Below are positions 24,943 to 32,452 of a DNA stretch of 64,000 nt, in pieces. The first letter of the stretch is position 1. Every line of letters starts with the position of its first letter. The notes beneath the pieces were generated by a model, which was not told the origin of the DNA, searched no databases, and was given only the letters and a program-made list of their open reading frames with translations. The position numbers were made by a program, and so were the translations under genes. Source of the stretch: CALDTK01 sp965215115 (GTDB taxonomy: Bacteria; Bacteroidota; Bacteroidia; Chitinophagales; Saprospiraceae); contig OZ244050.1 of assembly GCA_965215115.1 (NCBI GenBank), positions 248,001 through 312,000 on the forward strand, in the 5' to 3' direction.

Positions 24943-25965
24943 ATGACCACCATGACTACCCAACCCACTTTCAGGAAGTACTCCTCGATCGACAACCACA
25001 ACAAGGCCGGCTACCTGGACTACCTGCGCGCCCACGGCCTCGACGGCGGGGAGTGGGTCGTGCAGGAGAAGGCCCACGGCGCCAACCTCAGCTTCACGTC
25101 GCTGGACGGCCTGCACTGGGTGACCGGCAAGCGGACCTCGCTGCTCGCGTCCGACGAGGCCTTCTACGGCCACCACGGTTTGCTCGAGCGACATCGCGAC
25201 GGCCTCGCGGGGCTCTGGCAGGTTTTGCGAAAGCGCTACCCCGACGGCGACGGGCAGGTGACTGTCTACGGCGAGCTCGTCGGCGGCGCCTACCCGGGCG
25301 TGAGCAGCGATGACTACAAGCGGGTGCAGAAAGGCGTGTACTACGCGCCGGATCACCAGTTCTACGCGTTTGATGTCTGGGTGCACGGCGTCGGCTACCT
25401 CGGCGTCGACGAGGCCAATGCGCTGTTCGGGGCGGCGGGGCTAGCTTTCGCCAAAACCCGTTTTCGCGGAAGCCTCACGGAGTGCCTCGCGCAGCCGAAC
25501 GACTTCGACTCGGAGATCCCGCTGCAGTTCGGTCTGGCGCCGGTCTCGCCGAACTTGGTCGAGGGCGTCGTCATCCGGCCGGTGGACGTGCGGCACGTGC
25601 CGAGCGGGAGCCGGGTGCTGATCAAGCACAAGAACGAGCGGTGGTCGGACAAGATCCGTAAGCCTCGCGTGCGGCAACCGGCGGTGGCGCCAGAGCCAGA
25701 GGTCCAGGCCCTACTCGACGCTGCGCTGGAGTACGCAACGCCGGCGCGCGTGCCGGCGGCCGTGAGCAAGGTCGGCGAAGTCACGCGGCGGCAGTTCGGC
25801 CAGCTGGTCGGGATGACGGCGCAGGACATGCACGCCGATTTCCTAGGCGAGCACGAGCGCGCCTTCTTGAACTTGGCGCAGGCCGAGCAAAAACTCATCA
25901 CGAAGGCGCTGGCGCGGGAGGCGACCAACTTGGTGAAGCAGTATTTCGCGGATGTGGGTACGTGA
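24943..25965 (+). CDS. T4 Rnl2-like RNA ligase
   Basis: 340 residues from ATG at 24943. All nucleotidyltransferase motifs are visible: motif I EKAHGANLSF with the AMP-accepting lysine (near residue 43), RTSLL, YGELVGG, motif III FYAFDVWV, motif IV EGVVIRP and motif V LIKHKN. A C-terminal helical domain of about 90 residues corresponds to that of T4 Rnl2, which seals nicks in RNA duplexes. No RtcB, Pnkp or Hen1 gene is adjacent, so its partner is unknown. It contains three mini-hairpins; two of them (25443 and 25460) form a head-to-head pair only 2 bp apart. Confidence 0.88.
   Translation: MTTMTTQPTFRKYSSIDNHNKAGYLDYLRAHGLDGGEWVVQEKAHGANLSFTSLDGLHWVTGKRTSLLASDEAFYGHHGLLERHRDGLAGLWQVLRKRYPDGDGQVTVYGELVGGAYPGVSSDDYKRVQKGVYYAPDHQFYAFDVWVHGVGYLGVDEANALFGAAGLAFAKTRFRGSLTECLAQPNDFDSEIPLQFGLAPVSPNLVEGVVIRPVDVRHVPSGSRVLIKHKNERWSDKIRKPRVRQPAVAPEPEVQALLDAALEYATPARVPAAVSKVGEVTRRQFGQLVGMTAQDMHADFLGEHERAFLNLAQAEQKLITKALAREATNLVKQYFADVGT
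25443..25474. repeat. Head-to-head pair of mini-hairpins
   Basis: AGCTTTCGCCAAAAC and GTTTTCGCGGAAGCC are separated by CC. Their AAAAC and GTTTT arms are mutually complementary, so the pair forms a compound dyad inside the RNA ligase gene (encoding AFAKTRFRGS). Confidence 0.8.
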
Positions 25966-25981
25966 CCCGCGGACGTACGGC

Positions 25982-26061
25982 GGGGGCGCCGTTTGGCTCG
26001 CTCCGCGAGTGGCGCACGGGACACTACCGGGCGCACTCGCGGAGCGAGCCAAACGCGCCCC
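25982..26061. repeat. Long inverted repeat between convergent genes
   Basis: About 30 bp (GGGCGCCGTTTGGCTCGCTC and beyond, 25984-26014) recur inverted at 26031-26060 with one or two gaps. It lies just after the ligase stop and at the 3' end of the convergent AbiEii-like gene. It could act as a bidirectional transcription barrier or be a MITE-type element. No T tract follows. Confidence 0.8.
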
Positions 26062-26840
26062 TACAGCTGTGCTCCAGCCCACATCTCCGGAAAGGTCTCT
26101 ACTCGTTGAAGGTCGGTCTTCCGCAACAGAAATGGACTCACATCCTTCGCCAGCGCCTCGAAGTCAAGCGCATTGGTGTGGGCGGTGACCCGCTCGCGGA
26201 GCGTTTTGGCGGAAGCAATATTCAACTTCTGGTCGAGGTAGCCGTAGTCCGGCGTGATGCCCCGCTGGAGGAGCCAGTCGAGGTCGTAGTAGTCGCGCCC
26301 CTTGGCGCGCTTGCGCCCGAGCACCGCGGAGATCTTCATGGCGCAGAGTAGGTCGGCCGGCACGGCACGGATGTCGTGCTGGACACCGAATCTGTCGAGG
26401 GTGTGGAGGTGGGGTGTATACGTGTAGTGTTGGCGCTCGGTGTCGAGCTTGATCAGCAGCGTGGCCTCCTTGTGCGGGCTCAGACCGTAAGTGTAGACTA
26501 GGGGCCGGAACCTGACGGCACAGTGGTAGGCGCCCTTCGTCGTGAGACGCGTAGTGCAATCGTAGCCAATGTCATTCAGGCCTTGCGCAAGCACGTTCGC
26601 GAAAGCCTCAAAATCCTCCCAGCTCAGACCGAGGTTGTCGAAGTCGAGGTCTTCACTAAACCGACCTGTGTCGTAGACGATCCGCAGGCATGTGCCGCCG
26701 AGGAAAACCAGTCTTTCGCTATACTCACTAGCATAGATGATCTGCAGCATCTCGTACTGTAGATACTCTCGCAGGATGTCGAGATCGTGCCCCACCAGAT
26801 CAGATGGATAATACGTCCTGAGTTCATCCAGAGACTTCAT
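26061..26840 (-). CDS. AbiEii-like nucleotidyltransferase (toxin component)
   Basis: 259 residues. The nucleotidyltransferase core is visible as LGGTCLRIVYDTGRFSEDLDFD (GG..R..S.D.D) with KISAVLGRKRAKGRDYYDL downstream, the pattern of AbiEii/AbiGii proteins. Known relatives (MenT, AbiEii) transfer nucleotides to tRNA or use GTP and act in phage abortive infection or as type IV toxins. The start overlaps the stop of the AbiEi-like gene by four bases (ATGA). A mini-hairpin with a broken outer pair (26203) lies near the C-terminus. Confidence 0.88.
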   Translation of the reverse strand: MKSLDELRTYYPSDLVGHDLDILREYLQYEMLQIIYASEYSERLVFLGGTCLRIVYDTGRFSEDLDFDNLGLSWEDFEAFANVLAQGLNDIGYDCTTRLTTKGAYHCAVRFRPLVYTYGLSPHKEATLLIKLDTERQHYTYTPHLHTLDRFGVQHDIRAVPADLLCAMKISAVLGRKRAKGRDYYDLDWLLQRGITPDYGYLDQKLNIASAKTLRERVTAHTNALDFEALAKDVSPFLLRKTDLQRVETFPEMWAGAQL

Positions 26841-27448
26841 ACGGCTACACTTTCGAAGAGTAGATCCATCCGCCGACGCAGACTAGGTGACTCGGCCTGG
26901 TGCAGGTAGCTGTCCATTCGGTCCCAATCCACCAGGTCATTGATTTCGTGCTCGTCGAAACGCATCTCGTAGATCCAGTCCGGGTCATCGAAGTCGGGGA
27001 AGAAGTACGCCATATCAATGAGCGCCTTCTCGGGATGTGCGAGGTGGTACGTTTCGCCCTGCCAGGTGTCGGTCTCGAAACCGAAAAATAGCTGTGGCTT
27101 TATCTGTCGATAGCTATAGCGCGCATTGCGGCGCTGAAATTCCACGGTCTTCCGAAGAGATACGCTCGTCACCTCGTAGACGGTTTCGGGAATGAAGTTG
27201 TAGATGCGCATGGCCATGTGTAGAGAAACATAGCTCGGGTTGTACATCTGTGCGGCGTTGGTGAATAGACTGAAAGCCCCCCGCACCTCCACCGCCGTAT
27301 TGCGGTACAGCCCATTCCTCAGCTTCTCGATGCGGCCCTGCTCGCGCCAGCGCCGCAGGATACCCGGGTCGTAGCGCCCGTCTGGGGACCGCAGCCGCAG
27401 CGCCGCCGGGGTGATGTAAGTGAGGTCGGCGGGGAAGTCGAGTGGCAT
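26837..27448 (-). CDS. AbiEi-like antitoxin / regulator
   Basis: 203 residues. The N-terminal region (ALRLRSPDGRYDPGILRRWREQGRIEKLRNGLYR) has the winged-helix pattern of AbiEi-type antitoxins; the rest (SYVSLHMAMRIYNFIPE, LAHPEKALIDMAYFFPDF) matches the AbiEi_4 type C-terminal domain. It is upstream of and overlaps the AbiEii-like gene, the standard order of this toxin-antitoxin or abortive infection system. It is divergent from the TetR gene. Confidence 0.85.
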   Translation of the reverse strand: MPLDFPADLTYITPAALRLRSPDGRYDPGILRRWREQGRIEKLRNGLYRNTAVEVRGAFSLFTNAAQMYNPSYVSLHMAMRIYNFIPETVYEVTSVSLRKTVEFQRRNARYSYRQIKPQLFFGFETDTWQGETYHLAHPEKALIDMAYFFPDFDDPDWIYEMRFDEHEINDLVDWDRMDSYLHQAESPSLRRRMDLLFESVAV

Positions 27449-27531
27449 TTCGTTTCGTTTTTTGTGTTAACGGCAAGGTAGCACGCGAAGTTGGGACGGC
27501 AGTCACCGATAACTTTGCGATGAGGGCAAAT

Positions 27532-27553
27532 ACATACCGAACGTTCAGTATGT
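27532..27553. promoter_or_regulatory. TetR-type operator palindrome
   Basis: A 22-bp near-perfect palindrome (ACATACCGAAC / GTTCAGTATGT, one mismatched pair) centred at 27542-27543. It sits immediately before, and overlaps, the first possible ATG of the TetR gene. Self-binding by the regulator is inferred from its position and symmetry. Confidence 0.75.
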
Positions 27554-27561
27554 TTGCGGCG

Positions 27562-28122
27562 ATGCCAACCACCAAGACCTCTCCCGAGGCCATCCTCCGC
27601 GCCGCCACGCAGACCTTCCGCCAACGCGGCTACCACCAAAGCTCGATGGCGGACCTGGCTCAGGCGGCGGGCGTGACCAAGGGCGCCTTTTACCACCACT
27701 TCGCCGACAAAGAGGCCGTGATGCGCGGTGCCCTGCAGGCCCTGACGGCTTTCGCCAAAACGGAAGTCTTCGAGCCCACGAAACACGCGGACGCGCCGCT
27801 GGAGGAGCGAGTCGACGGGCTCGCGGCGGCGACGCGGCGGCTCTTCGCCAAATCGCAAGGCGGGTGTTTCGTCGCGAACACCGCCCTCGAGACCGCGGGC
27901 GTCGGAGCGCCTTTCACTGCCGAACTCAAGGACTTCATGGACGCCTGGCTCGACTGCCTCGCGCAGCTCGCCACGGAGGCCGGACACGCCGAGCCAAGGA
28001 GCTTCGCCCTCCGGACCGTCGCCGATATCGAGGGCTCGATCGTGCTGATGCAGGTCTTCGGGGAGGCAAAATTGCTAGAGGACGCCCTGGTCCGCTTTCG
28101 CCAAAACTTACTAGCCCAATGA
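27562..28122 (+). CDS. TetR/AcrR-family transcriptional regulator
   Basis: 186 residues from ATG at 27562 (MPTTKTSPEAIL); ATG at 27550 would add four residues. The helix-turn-helix AILRAATQTFRQRGYHQSSMADLAQAAGVTKGAFYHHFADKE is canonical. The C-terminal ligand domain has a Cys (GGCFVANTALE) as in TetR_C_11/YcdC-like members that often sense electrophiles. The gene overlaps the hydrolase gene by four bases and has a palindromic operator upstream, so it probably represses its own operon. Two mini-hairpins (27747 AFAKT, 28093 FRQN). Confidence 0.9.
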   Translation: MPTTKTSPEAILRAATQTFRQRGYHQSSMADLAQAAGVTKGAFYHHFADKEAVMRGALQALTAFAKTEVFEPTKHADAPLEERVDGLAAATRRLFAKSQGGCFVANTALETAGVGAPFTAELKDFMDAWLDCLAQLATEAGHAEPRSFALRTVADIEGSIVLMQVFGEAKLLEDALVRFRQNLLAQ

Positions 28123-29057
28123 ACACGACGACAAGGCAAGGCTTTGCCGGTACGGCCCGTAGCAATGTTCCAGTATCCGATGGTCTCGTCCGCGAACCCT
28201 TCCGGGTCACCTGCGCGGATGGCGTCGTGCTGCACGGCACAGTGGTTTTGCCGAAAGGCGCCCCTAAGGCAATCCTTCAGTTCAACGCCGGCACGGCCGC
28301 CAAGACCCGCTTCTACGAGCCCTTCCTCGACTTTCTCGCGGGCCACGGCTACGCCTACGCGCTTTACGACTACAGGGGTTTTGGCGAAAGCCGCCCCGCC
28401 ACGCTCAAAGGCTGTACGTACCGCCACTCCGACTTCGGGCGCTACGATATCCCGGCGGTGAAGGCCTACCTCTGCGAGACCTTCCCCGACCTGGCGCTCG
28501 TCATGGTGGCGCACAGTGCCGGCGGGCAGCAACTACCGCTGGTCGACGACCTGTCGGGTGTGCGAGGGATGCTGTGCTACGGGGTATCGACGGGGTACGG
28601 CCCGGGACTGGCGCGCTACTACCGCCCGCAGGCGGCGGCACTGTGGCACGTGATCGGTCCGGCGTTGCGGTGGCGCTACGGCTACCCAGCCATCTCGAAG
28701 CTCGGCATCATGGAGGACCTCCCGACGCCGCTGTTCCGCGAGTGGAAGCGCTGGTGCACCTCGCCGGATTATTTCTTCGACGAGCGCTTTTACGGGACGG
28801 ATGTCGAGCGGGTCAACTGGGCGAAAGTAGATTTCCCGATCAAGCACGTGCACGCGACCACGGACGAGATCTCGAGCTTGCGCAACGTGGGCACCTTCTG
28901 GCGGCACTGGGATACCCCGCGGCCGGTGGAGCAGCAGGTGTTACTGCCGGAGGACTTCGGCGGGCGGGCGATCCGGCATTTTGATTATTTCCGGCGACGC
29001 TTCCGCGAGACGCTGTGGACGGAGGCGCTGGCATGGGTGGATGAGGTGGTGGCGTAG
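28119..29057 (+). CDS. Alpha/beta hydrolase
   Basis: 312 residues, start by ATGA overlap with the TetR gene. A serine hydrolase fold with LQFNAGTAAK (oxyanion region), YDYRGFGES and a nucleophile elbow MVAHSAGGQ; the C-terminal acid and histidine may be in HATTDE and RAIRHFDY. It is presumably induced by the compound sensed by the TetR partner and acts on it. Two mini-hairpins are in its first third: 28245 (GCC-GAAA-GGC) and 28378, the latter encoding GFGES in the conserved YRGFGES loop, so here the motif coincides with a family-conserved sequence. Confidence 0.87.
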   Translation: MNTTTRQGFAGTARSNVPVSDGLVREPFRVTCADGVVLHGTVVLPKGAPKAILQFNAGTAAKTRFYEPFLDFLAGHGYAYALYDYRGFGESRPATLKGCTYRHSDFGRYDIPAVKAYLCETFPDLALVMVAHSAGGQQLPLVDDLSGVRGMLCYGVSTGYGPGLARYYRPQAAALWHVIGPALRWRYGYPAISKLGIMEDLPTPLFREWKRWCTSPDYFFDERFYGTDVERVNWAKVDFPIKHVHATTDEISSLRNVGTFWRHWDTPRPVEQQVLLPEDFGGRAIRHFDYFRRRFRETLWTEALAWVDEVVA

Positions 29058-29100
29058 GAAACATACAAACACCCCGCCCGCGCGCACGTTGTTACGCACC

Positions 29101-29649
29101 ATGCCCGCCACTTCTACCGTCCTGCTCCTCGTCGACGTCATCAACGACTGCTCCTTCGAGGGCGGCGAGACCCTCGCCGCCAACGCCGAGCCCACCCTCG
29201 AGCCCATCGCCGCGCTAGCCGACCGCTGCCGCGCCGCCCGGGTGCCGGTGGTCTACGTCAACGACAACTACGGCTGTTGGAACGACACCTTCCCCGAGAT
29301 CGTCGAGAAGTGCGCCGCCGAGGACAGTCGCGGGCGACACATCGCCGAAGCGCTGCGGCCGCGGCCCGACGACCACTTCATCCTCAAGCCCAAGCACTCG
29401 GCGTTCTACCTCACGAGCCTCGACGCGCTGCTGGCGAAGTACGCGCCCGAGCGCCTGATCCTGTGCGGGTACGCCGGCGACATCTGCGTGCTGTTCACCG
29501 CCAACGATGCGCACATGCGCGAGTACGAGGTCGTCGTCCCCCGCGACGGCGTCGCCTCCGAGACCCCCGAGGGCAACGAGCACGCGCTGGCGATGATGCG
29601 CAAGAACCTCGGCGCCGAGACGCCGCTGGCCGAGGAGGTAGCGCTCTGA
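29101..29649 (+). CDS. Isochorismatase-like cysteine hydrolase
   Basis: 182 residues. The catalytic triad of the cysteine hydrolase family is visible: D11 (LLVDVIND), K97 (ILKPKHSAF) and the cysteine in LCGYAGDICV, a variant of the usual G..T..CV context. Substrates of relatives include isochorismate, nicotinamide and N-carbamoyl compounds; none can be assigned here. It is 43 bp downstream of the hydrolase and may belong to the same transcript. Confidence 0.87.
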   Translation: MPATSTVLLLVDVINDCSFEGGETLAANAEPTLEPIAALADRCRAARVPVVYVNDNYGCWNDTFPEIVEKCAAEDSRGRHIAEALRPRPDDHFILKPKHSAFYLTSLDALLAKYAPERLILCGYAGDICVLFTANDAHMREYEVVVPRDGVASETPEGNEHALAMMRKNLGAETPLAEEVAL

Positions 29650-29664
29650 GCAGACCGCGGGCGC

Positions 29665-29850
29665 ATGTCGTGCGGGGGGGGGGTGGCCTTGCGGCAAAAC
29701 ATCCGCGCCAAGATGCAAGGGCACCGAGTGTTGCTGCAGATCGGCGAGGGCGACTTCAACCCGGAGGGCGTGTTCAGCGTCCTCGTCGAGGAAGGTGCCC
29801 TGGCGCGGCGGGACTTCTCCGGGGCGCGTGGGTACTGGTCGCAAACCTGA
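29665..29850 (+). CDS. Possible small protein or gene remnant
   Basis: A 61-residue open frame (MSCGGGVALRQN) with no recognised domain lies between the isochorismatase-like gene and the tandem mini-hairpins. The part from MQGHRVLLQIGEGDFNPEGVF has plausible composition. It contains a mini-hairpin with a GCAA loop (29686). It may be a spurious frame. Confidence 0.25.
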   Translation: MSCGGGVALRQNIRAKMQGHRVLLQIGEGDFNPEGVFSVLVEEGALARRDFSGARGYWSQT

Positions 29851-29855
29851 GGCGG

Positions 29856-29885
29856 GTTTTGGCGAAAGCCGTTTTGGCGAAAGCC
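29856..29885 (+). repeat. Perfect tandem pair of mini-hairpin motif
   Basis: Two exact copies of GTTTTGGCGAAAGCC follow each other with no spacer, in the intergenic space between convergent genes. This is the only direct tandem in the window. Confidence 0.95.
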
Positions 29886-29896
29886 GATTGCCCCCC

Positions 29897-31231
29897 CTAC
29901 CCCACCGCCGCCACCCGAATCGCCTTCACGGTATACCCGTGGCTATTCGTCACGTCGTACATCTCGATTTTGCCCTGGTCGATCAATACGTTCGCCAGTG
30001 AATAACTCGAGTTTACCGCAAAGCCCTTATCGACTAAATGTTGCGTCACGAACCACTTTAGCCCTACGTAGTCATTGTACGATTTAGAGGTCTCCCCCTC
30101 GAGCAGGTACAGCATCGTCGGCTCGTCGAGGGCCTTCTCGCGGCTGCGATCCACGGGGAGTTCTATCTTGCCGATGATCTTCGGGCCCGTCACCTTCGCG
30201 CGGTAGACCGTCGGTCCGGTAGACTGGGCGTCGCTCTCGACCTCGACGTGCTCCAGCGGCTCCTCCTCGTGCTGCGCCTGCTGGATCTGGTCGTTGACCG
30301 CCTCCCGGATGGCCTGCTTGTCCTCGACCGAGAAGACGAGCTTGTCGATCTGGCTCTCGGCCTCCGTGATGATCAAGAGTAGGTCTTCGCACAGTCTCTC
30401 GCCGCGCTCCAGTTCATTGGCGTAAAAGGTGCCGTGGTGGGCTACTTTATTGCGGATGCGGTACAGCTCCTGCCACTTGTGTTTAAAGTGCTTGTCCTGG
30501 AAAAACTTCTTGAAGTACTTCGTATAGTTGCCCTGTAGTTCGCCCTGCAGCTCCTTTAGCTCACCGTAGGTCTTTATCTCCAACACCTTCGCCACCATCG
30601 CCTCGGTGTTGTTGAAGCCGGTGGTCTGCTTGTAGATTAGCTCCCCGAGGTCGTCGAAGTCCACCAGGTTGACGTCCATCTCGACGAGGCTCGACATCTT
30701 GTCGGTGAGTTGGTCGCGGCGGGTCTTGACCTTCTCGTTCATGAGGCGCGTGGCCGACAGCTTCCACCAGTTGAGCCCGACGCGCTGGATGAAGAACTTC
30801 GAGAGGTAGCGACGCAGGCGACTCTCGACGAGGTTGATCTGCGGGTAGAGGATGTTGGCCACCTCGGTAGAGACCGTATCGGCGAGGATGCGGACGTGCG
30901 AGAACTCCAGTTTGCCGCGGATGTGCTCGAGTAAAGGGAGTCGAAACTTCTCCAGCGCCGCGAAATCCTTACTCTCCGCCGAGATCACGAAGGCCGCCTC
31001 CTGGTAGTCGGTGAGCATGTGGCTCGTGTCCACGGAGTACACGCTCACGCTCACGCCCATGATCGGCTCCTCGATGCGGTGCGTGCCCTTGGTGGTCTTG
31101 ATGACGGGGTCGGCGTCCTCCCACATCGGCCCGAACGAAAGCGCCCGCGCGAGGCCATTTTCGGAGTTAATGCCCGTCACGTCGAGGCACAGTAGCTCGA
31201 AGGCGTGCAGGCTGTGGGTCGTAGATTTCAT
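29897..31231 (-). CDS. HEPN-domain protein, candidate RNase or defence protein
   Basis: 444 residues from ATG at 31231 (MKSTTHSLHAFEL). Around residue 260-267 lies RNKVAHH, the R-x4-H active-site motif of HEPN ribonucleases, preceded by a helical region (FKHKWQELYRI). The N-terminal half resembles a globular domain of unknown family; the C-terminal part has an acidic linker and a winged-helix-like end (KWFVTQHLVDKGFAVNSSYSLANVL). No antitoxin or second subunit is adjacent. Many HEPN proteins are antiphage or toxin RNases, so a defence role is possible but inferred. No mini-hairpin site is present in it. Confidence 0.65.
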   Translation of the reverse strand: MKSTTHSLHAFELLCLDVTGINSENGLARALSFGPMWEDADPVIKTTKGTHRIEEPIMGVSVSVYSVDTSHMLTDYQEAAFVISAESKDFAALEKFRLPLLEHIRGKLEFSHVRILADTVSTEVANILYPQINLVESRLRRYLSKFFIQRVGLNWWKLSATRLMNEKVKTRRDQLTDKMSSLVEMDVNLVDFDDLGELIYKQTTGFNNTEAMVAKVLEIKTYGELKELQGELQGNYTKYFKKFFQDKHFKHKWQELYRIRNKVAHHGTFYANELERGERLCEDLLLIITEAESQIDKLVFSVEDKQAIREAVNDQIQQAQHEEEPLEHVEVESDAQSTGPTVYRAKVTGPKIIGKIELPVDRSREKALDEPTMLYLLEGETSKSYNDYVGLKWFVTQHLVDKGFAVNSSYSLANVLIDQGKIEMYDVTNSHGYTVKAIRVAAVG

Positions 31232-31651
31232 AGATATATCGGTTTGGGGTGAAGCTAGCAGAAGCATCCGTAGCGTACCGGAAATCAACGGTGCAGCCCC
31301 TGTCTTGGATGCCGTACGGCCGACGAATCCCGATCCGGATGCAAGCGCGGCGCGGCCGGTAGCACGGTGGGGGCGGCTTTCGCCAAAACCTATCCGCCCG
31401 TGACCCCGCCCGGCGCGAGGGCGGTCGTTGGACGAGCGGACCGACGACTATCTCAGAAGATACACGGGTGTAAATCGGTCCGCTGGTTCAACGGGCCCCT
31501 CGCGCCGCTACGGGCCCCCGAAGCCCCCAGCCCCCAGCCCCGGGCCCGTGCAGACACGCCGACACGGAGCCCACACCCCCTCGTCGACCCAAAACCGGCA
31601 TTCGCCGAACGCGCTCGATATTGCGACCCGTAGACCCCAACTTGCGCGGCC
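31232..31651. other. Intergenic region with structured inverted repeat
   Basis: About 420 bases between divergent genes. It holds a perfect mini-hairpin (31375-31389), the 95-bp inverted repeat element (31412-31506), and then GC-rich sequence without a convincing gene up to the ATG at 31652. Confidence 0.6.
31412..31506. repeat. Structured inverted-repeat element, copy 1
   Basis: Left arm GGCGCGAGGGCGGTCGTTGG then ACGAGCGGACCGA; right arm is the complement of GGCGCGAGGGGCCCGTTGAA then CCAGCGGACCGA. The conserved core GTTGRAC-S-AGCG is shared with copies at 44291 and 48076 in the opposite orientation. The inner stem GCGGACCGA / TCGGTCCGC and the outer stem GGCGCGAGGG differ from the other copies but pair within this one. 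Confidence 0.82.
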
Positions 31652-32407
31652 ATGCTCAAGAACCTCAGATCGCTCTTCATCGTCGACGACGAGGCCACCG
31701 CCAGCGATGCGGACCCCGGGCAGGGAGCGACTTCCACCACGCCGCTCAACGACCAGCGGACCGGCAGTCAGGCGCCGCCCAGAAGCCCCGCCCCACAAAC
31801 CACGGCCCCTCGCCCGGACGCCGCCGCCGAGCCGCAGCACGCCCCGGGCGGCGGTAACGACAGTAGCGCCGCGCGCCCCGCCGCCGCCGGCGCCATCAAC
31901 ACCGCCATCGTCGCCAAACTCCTCGACGGCGTCGACCGCAACGACCTCGAGGGCTTCGACTACCTCGAGTACAAGCGCTCCCTCAAGGCCATGGAGAGCC
32001 TCCCGATGGACGAGGCCACCAAGTACCGATCCGCGTTCGCGACCGCCTCCACGGTCGGCGCGACCCAGGACAAGCTCATCAGCTCGATCGACTACTACCT
32101 CAACACCCTCGACCAGGAGAAGGCACAGTTCGAAGGCGTCGTCGAGCGGCAGTTCCAGGACCAGGTGGCCGGCCGCCGCGCGAAGCTCGACCGCCTCGGC
32201 TCCGAGATCGCCGACAAGACCGCGCGGATCAAGGCCCTCGAGGCCGAGATCGCCGAGCACCGCAAGGAGGCCCGCGCGCTCGAGGCCTCCGTCAACGAGA
32301 GTGAGGCCAAGATCGAGAACACGCGACGCGACTTCGAGGCGAGCTTCGAGTACGTCAGAAACCTCTTCGTCGAGGACGCCGAGAAAATGCGGCGCTACCT
32401 CAAGTAA
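31652..32407 (+). CDS. Hypothetical coiled-coil protein of the OmpA/SBP operon
   Basis: 251 residues. After a short N-terminal stretch (MLKNLRSLFIVDDEATASD) comes a low-complexity Ala/Pro/Gln linker to about residue 80, a helical domain (AIVAKLLDGVDRNDLEGFDYLEYKRSL), and a long C-terminal coiled coil (about residues 150-245). No signal peptide, so cytoplasmic. It is followed 45 bp later by the solute-binding/OmpA fusion, and similar pairs seem to occur next to TelA-like or toxic-anion genes in other Bacteroidota; that link is from memory. No mini-hairpin. Confidence 0.75.
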   Translation: MLKNLRSLFIVDDEATASDADPGQGATSTTPLNDQRTGSQAPPRSPAPQTTAPRPDAAAEPQHAPGGGNDSSAARPAAAGAINTAIVAKLLDGVDRNDLEGFDYLEYKRSLKAMESLPMDEATKYRSAFATASTVGATQDKLISSIDYYLNTLDQEKAQFEGVVERQFQDQVAGRRAKLDRLGSEIADKTARIKALEAEIAEHRKEARALEASVNESEAKIENTRRDFEASFEYVRNLFVEDAEKMRRYLK

Positions 32408-32409
32408 CC

Positions 32410-32441
32410 TTGTATCCCTAGACCCCTAGACCCCTAGACAC
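32410..32441. repeat. CTAGACCC repeat (short copy)
   Basis: Three copies of CCCTAGAC-type units in the spacer before the fusion gene, the same unit as the block at 15345-15425. Confidence 0.75.
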
Positions 32442-32452
32442 AACCCCCTCCC

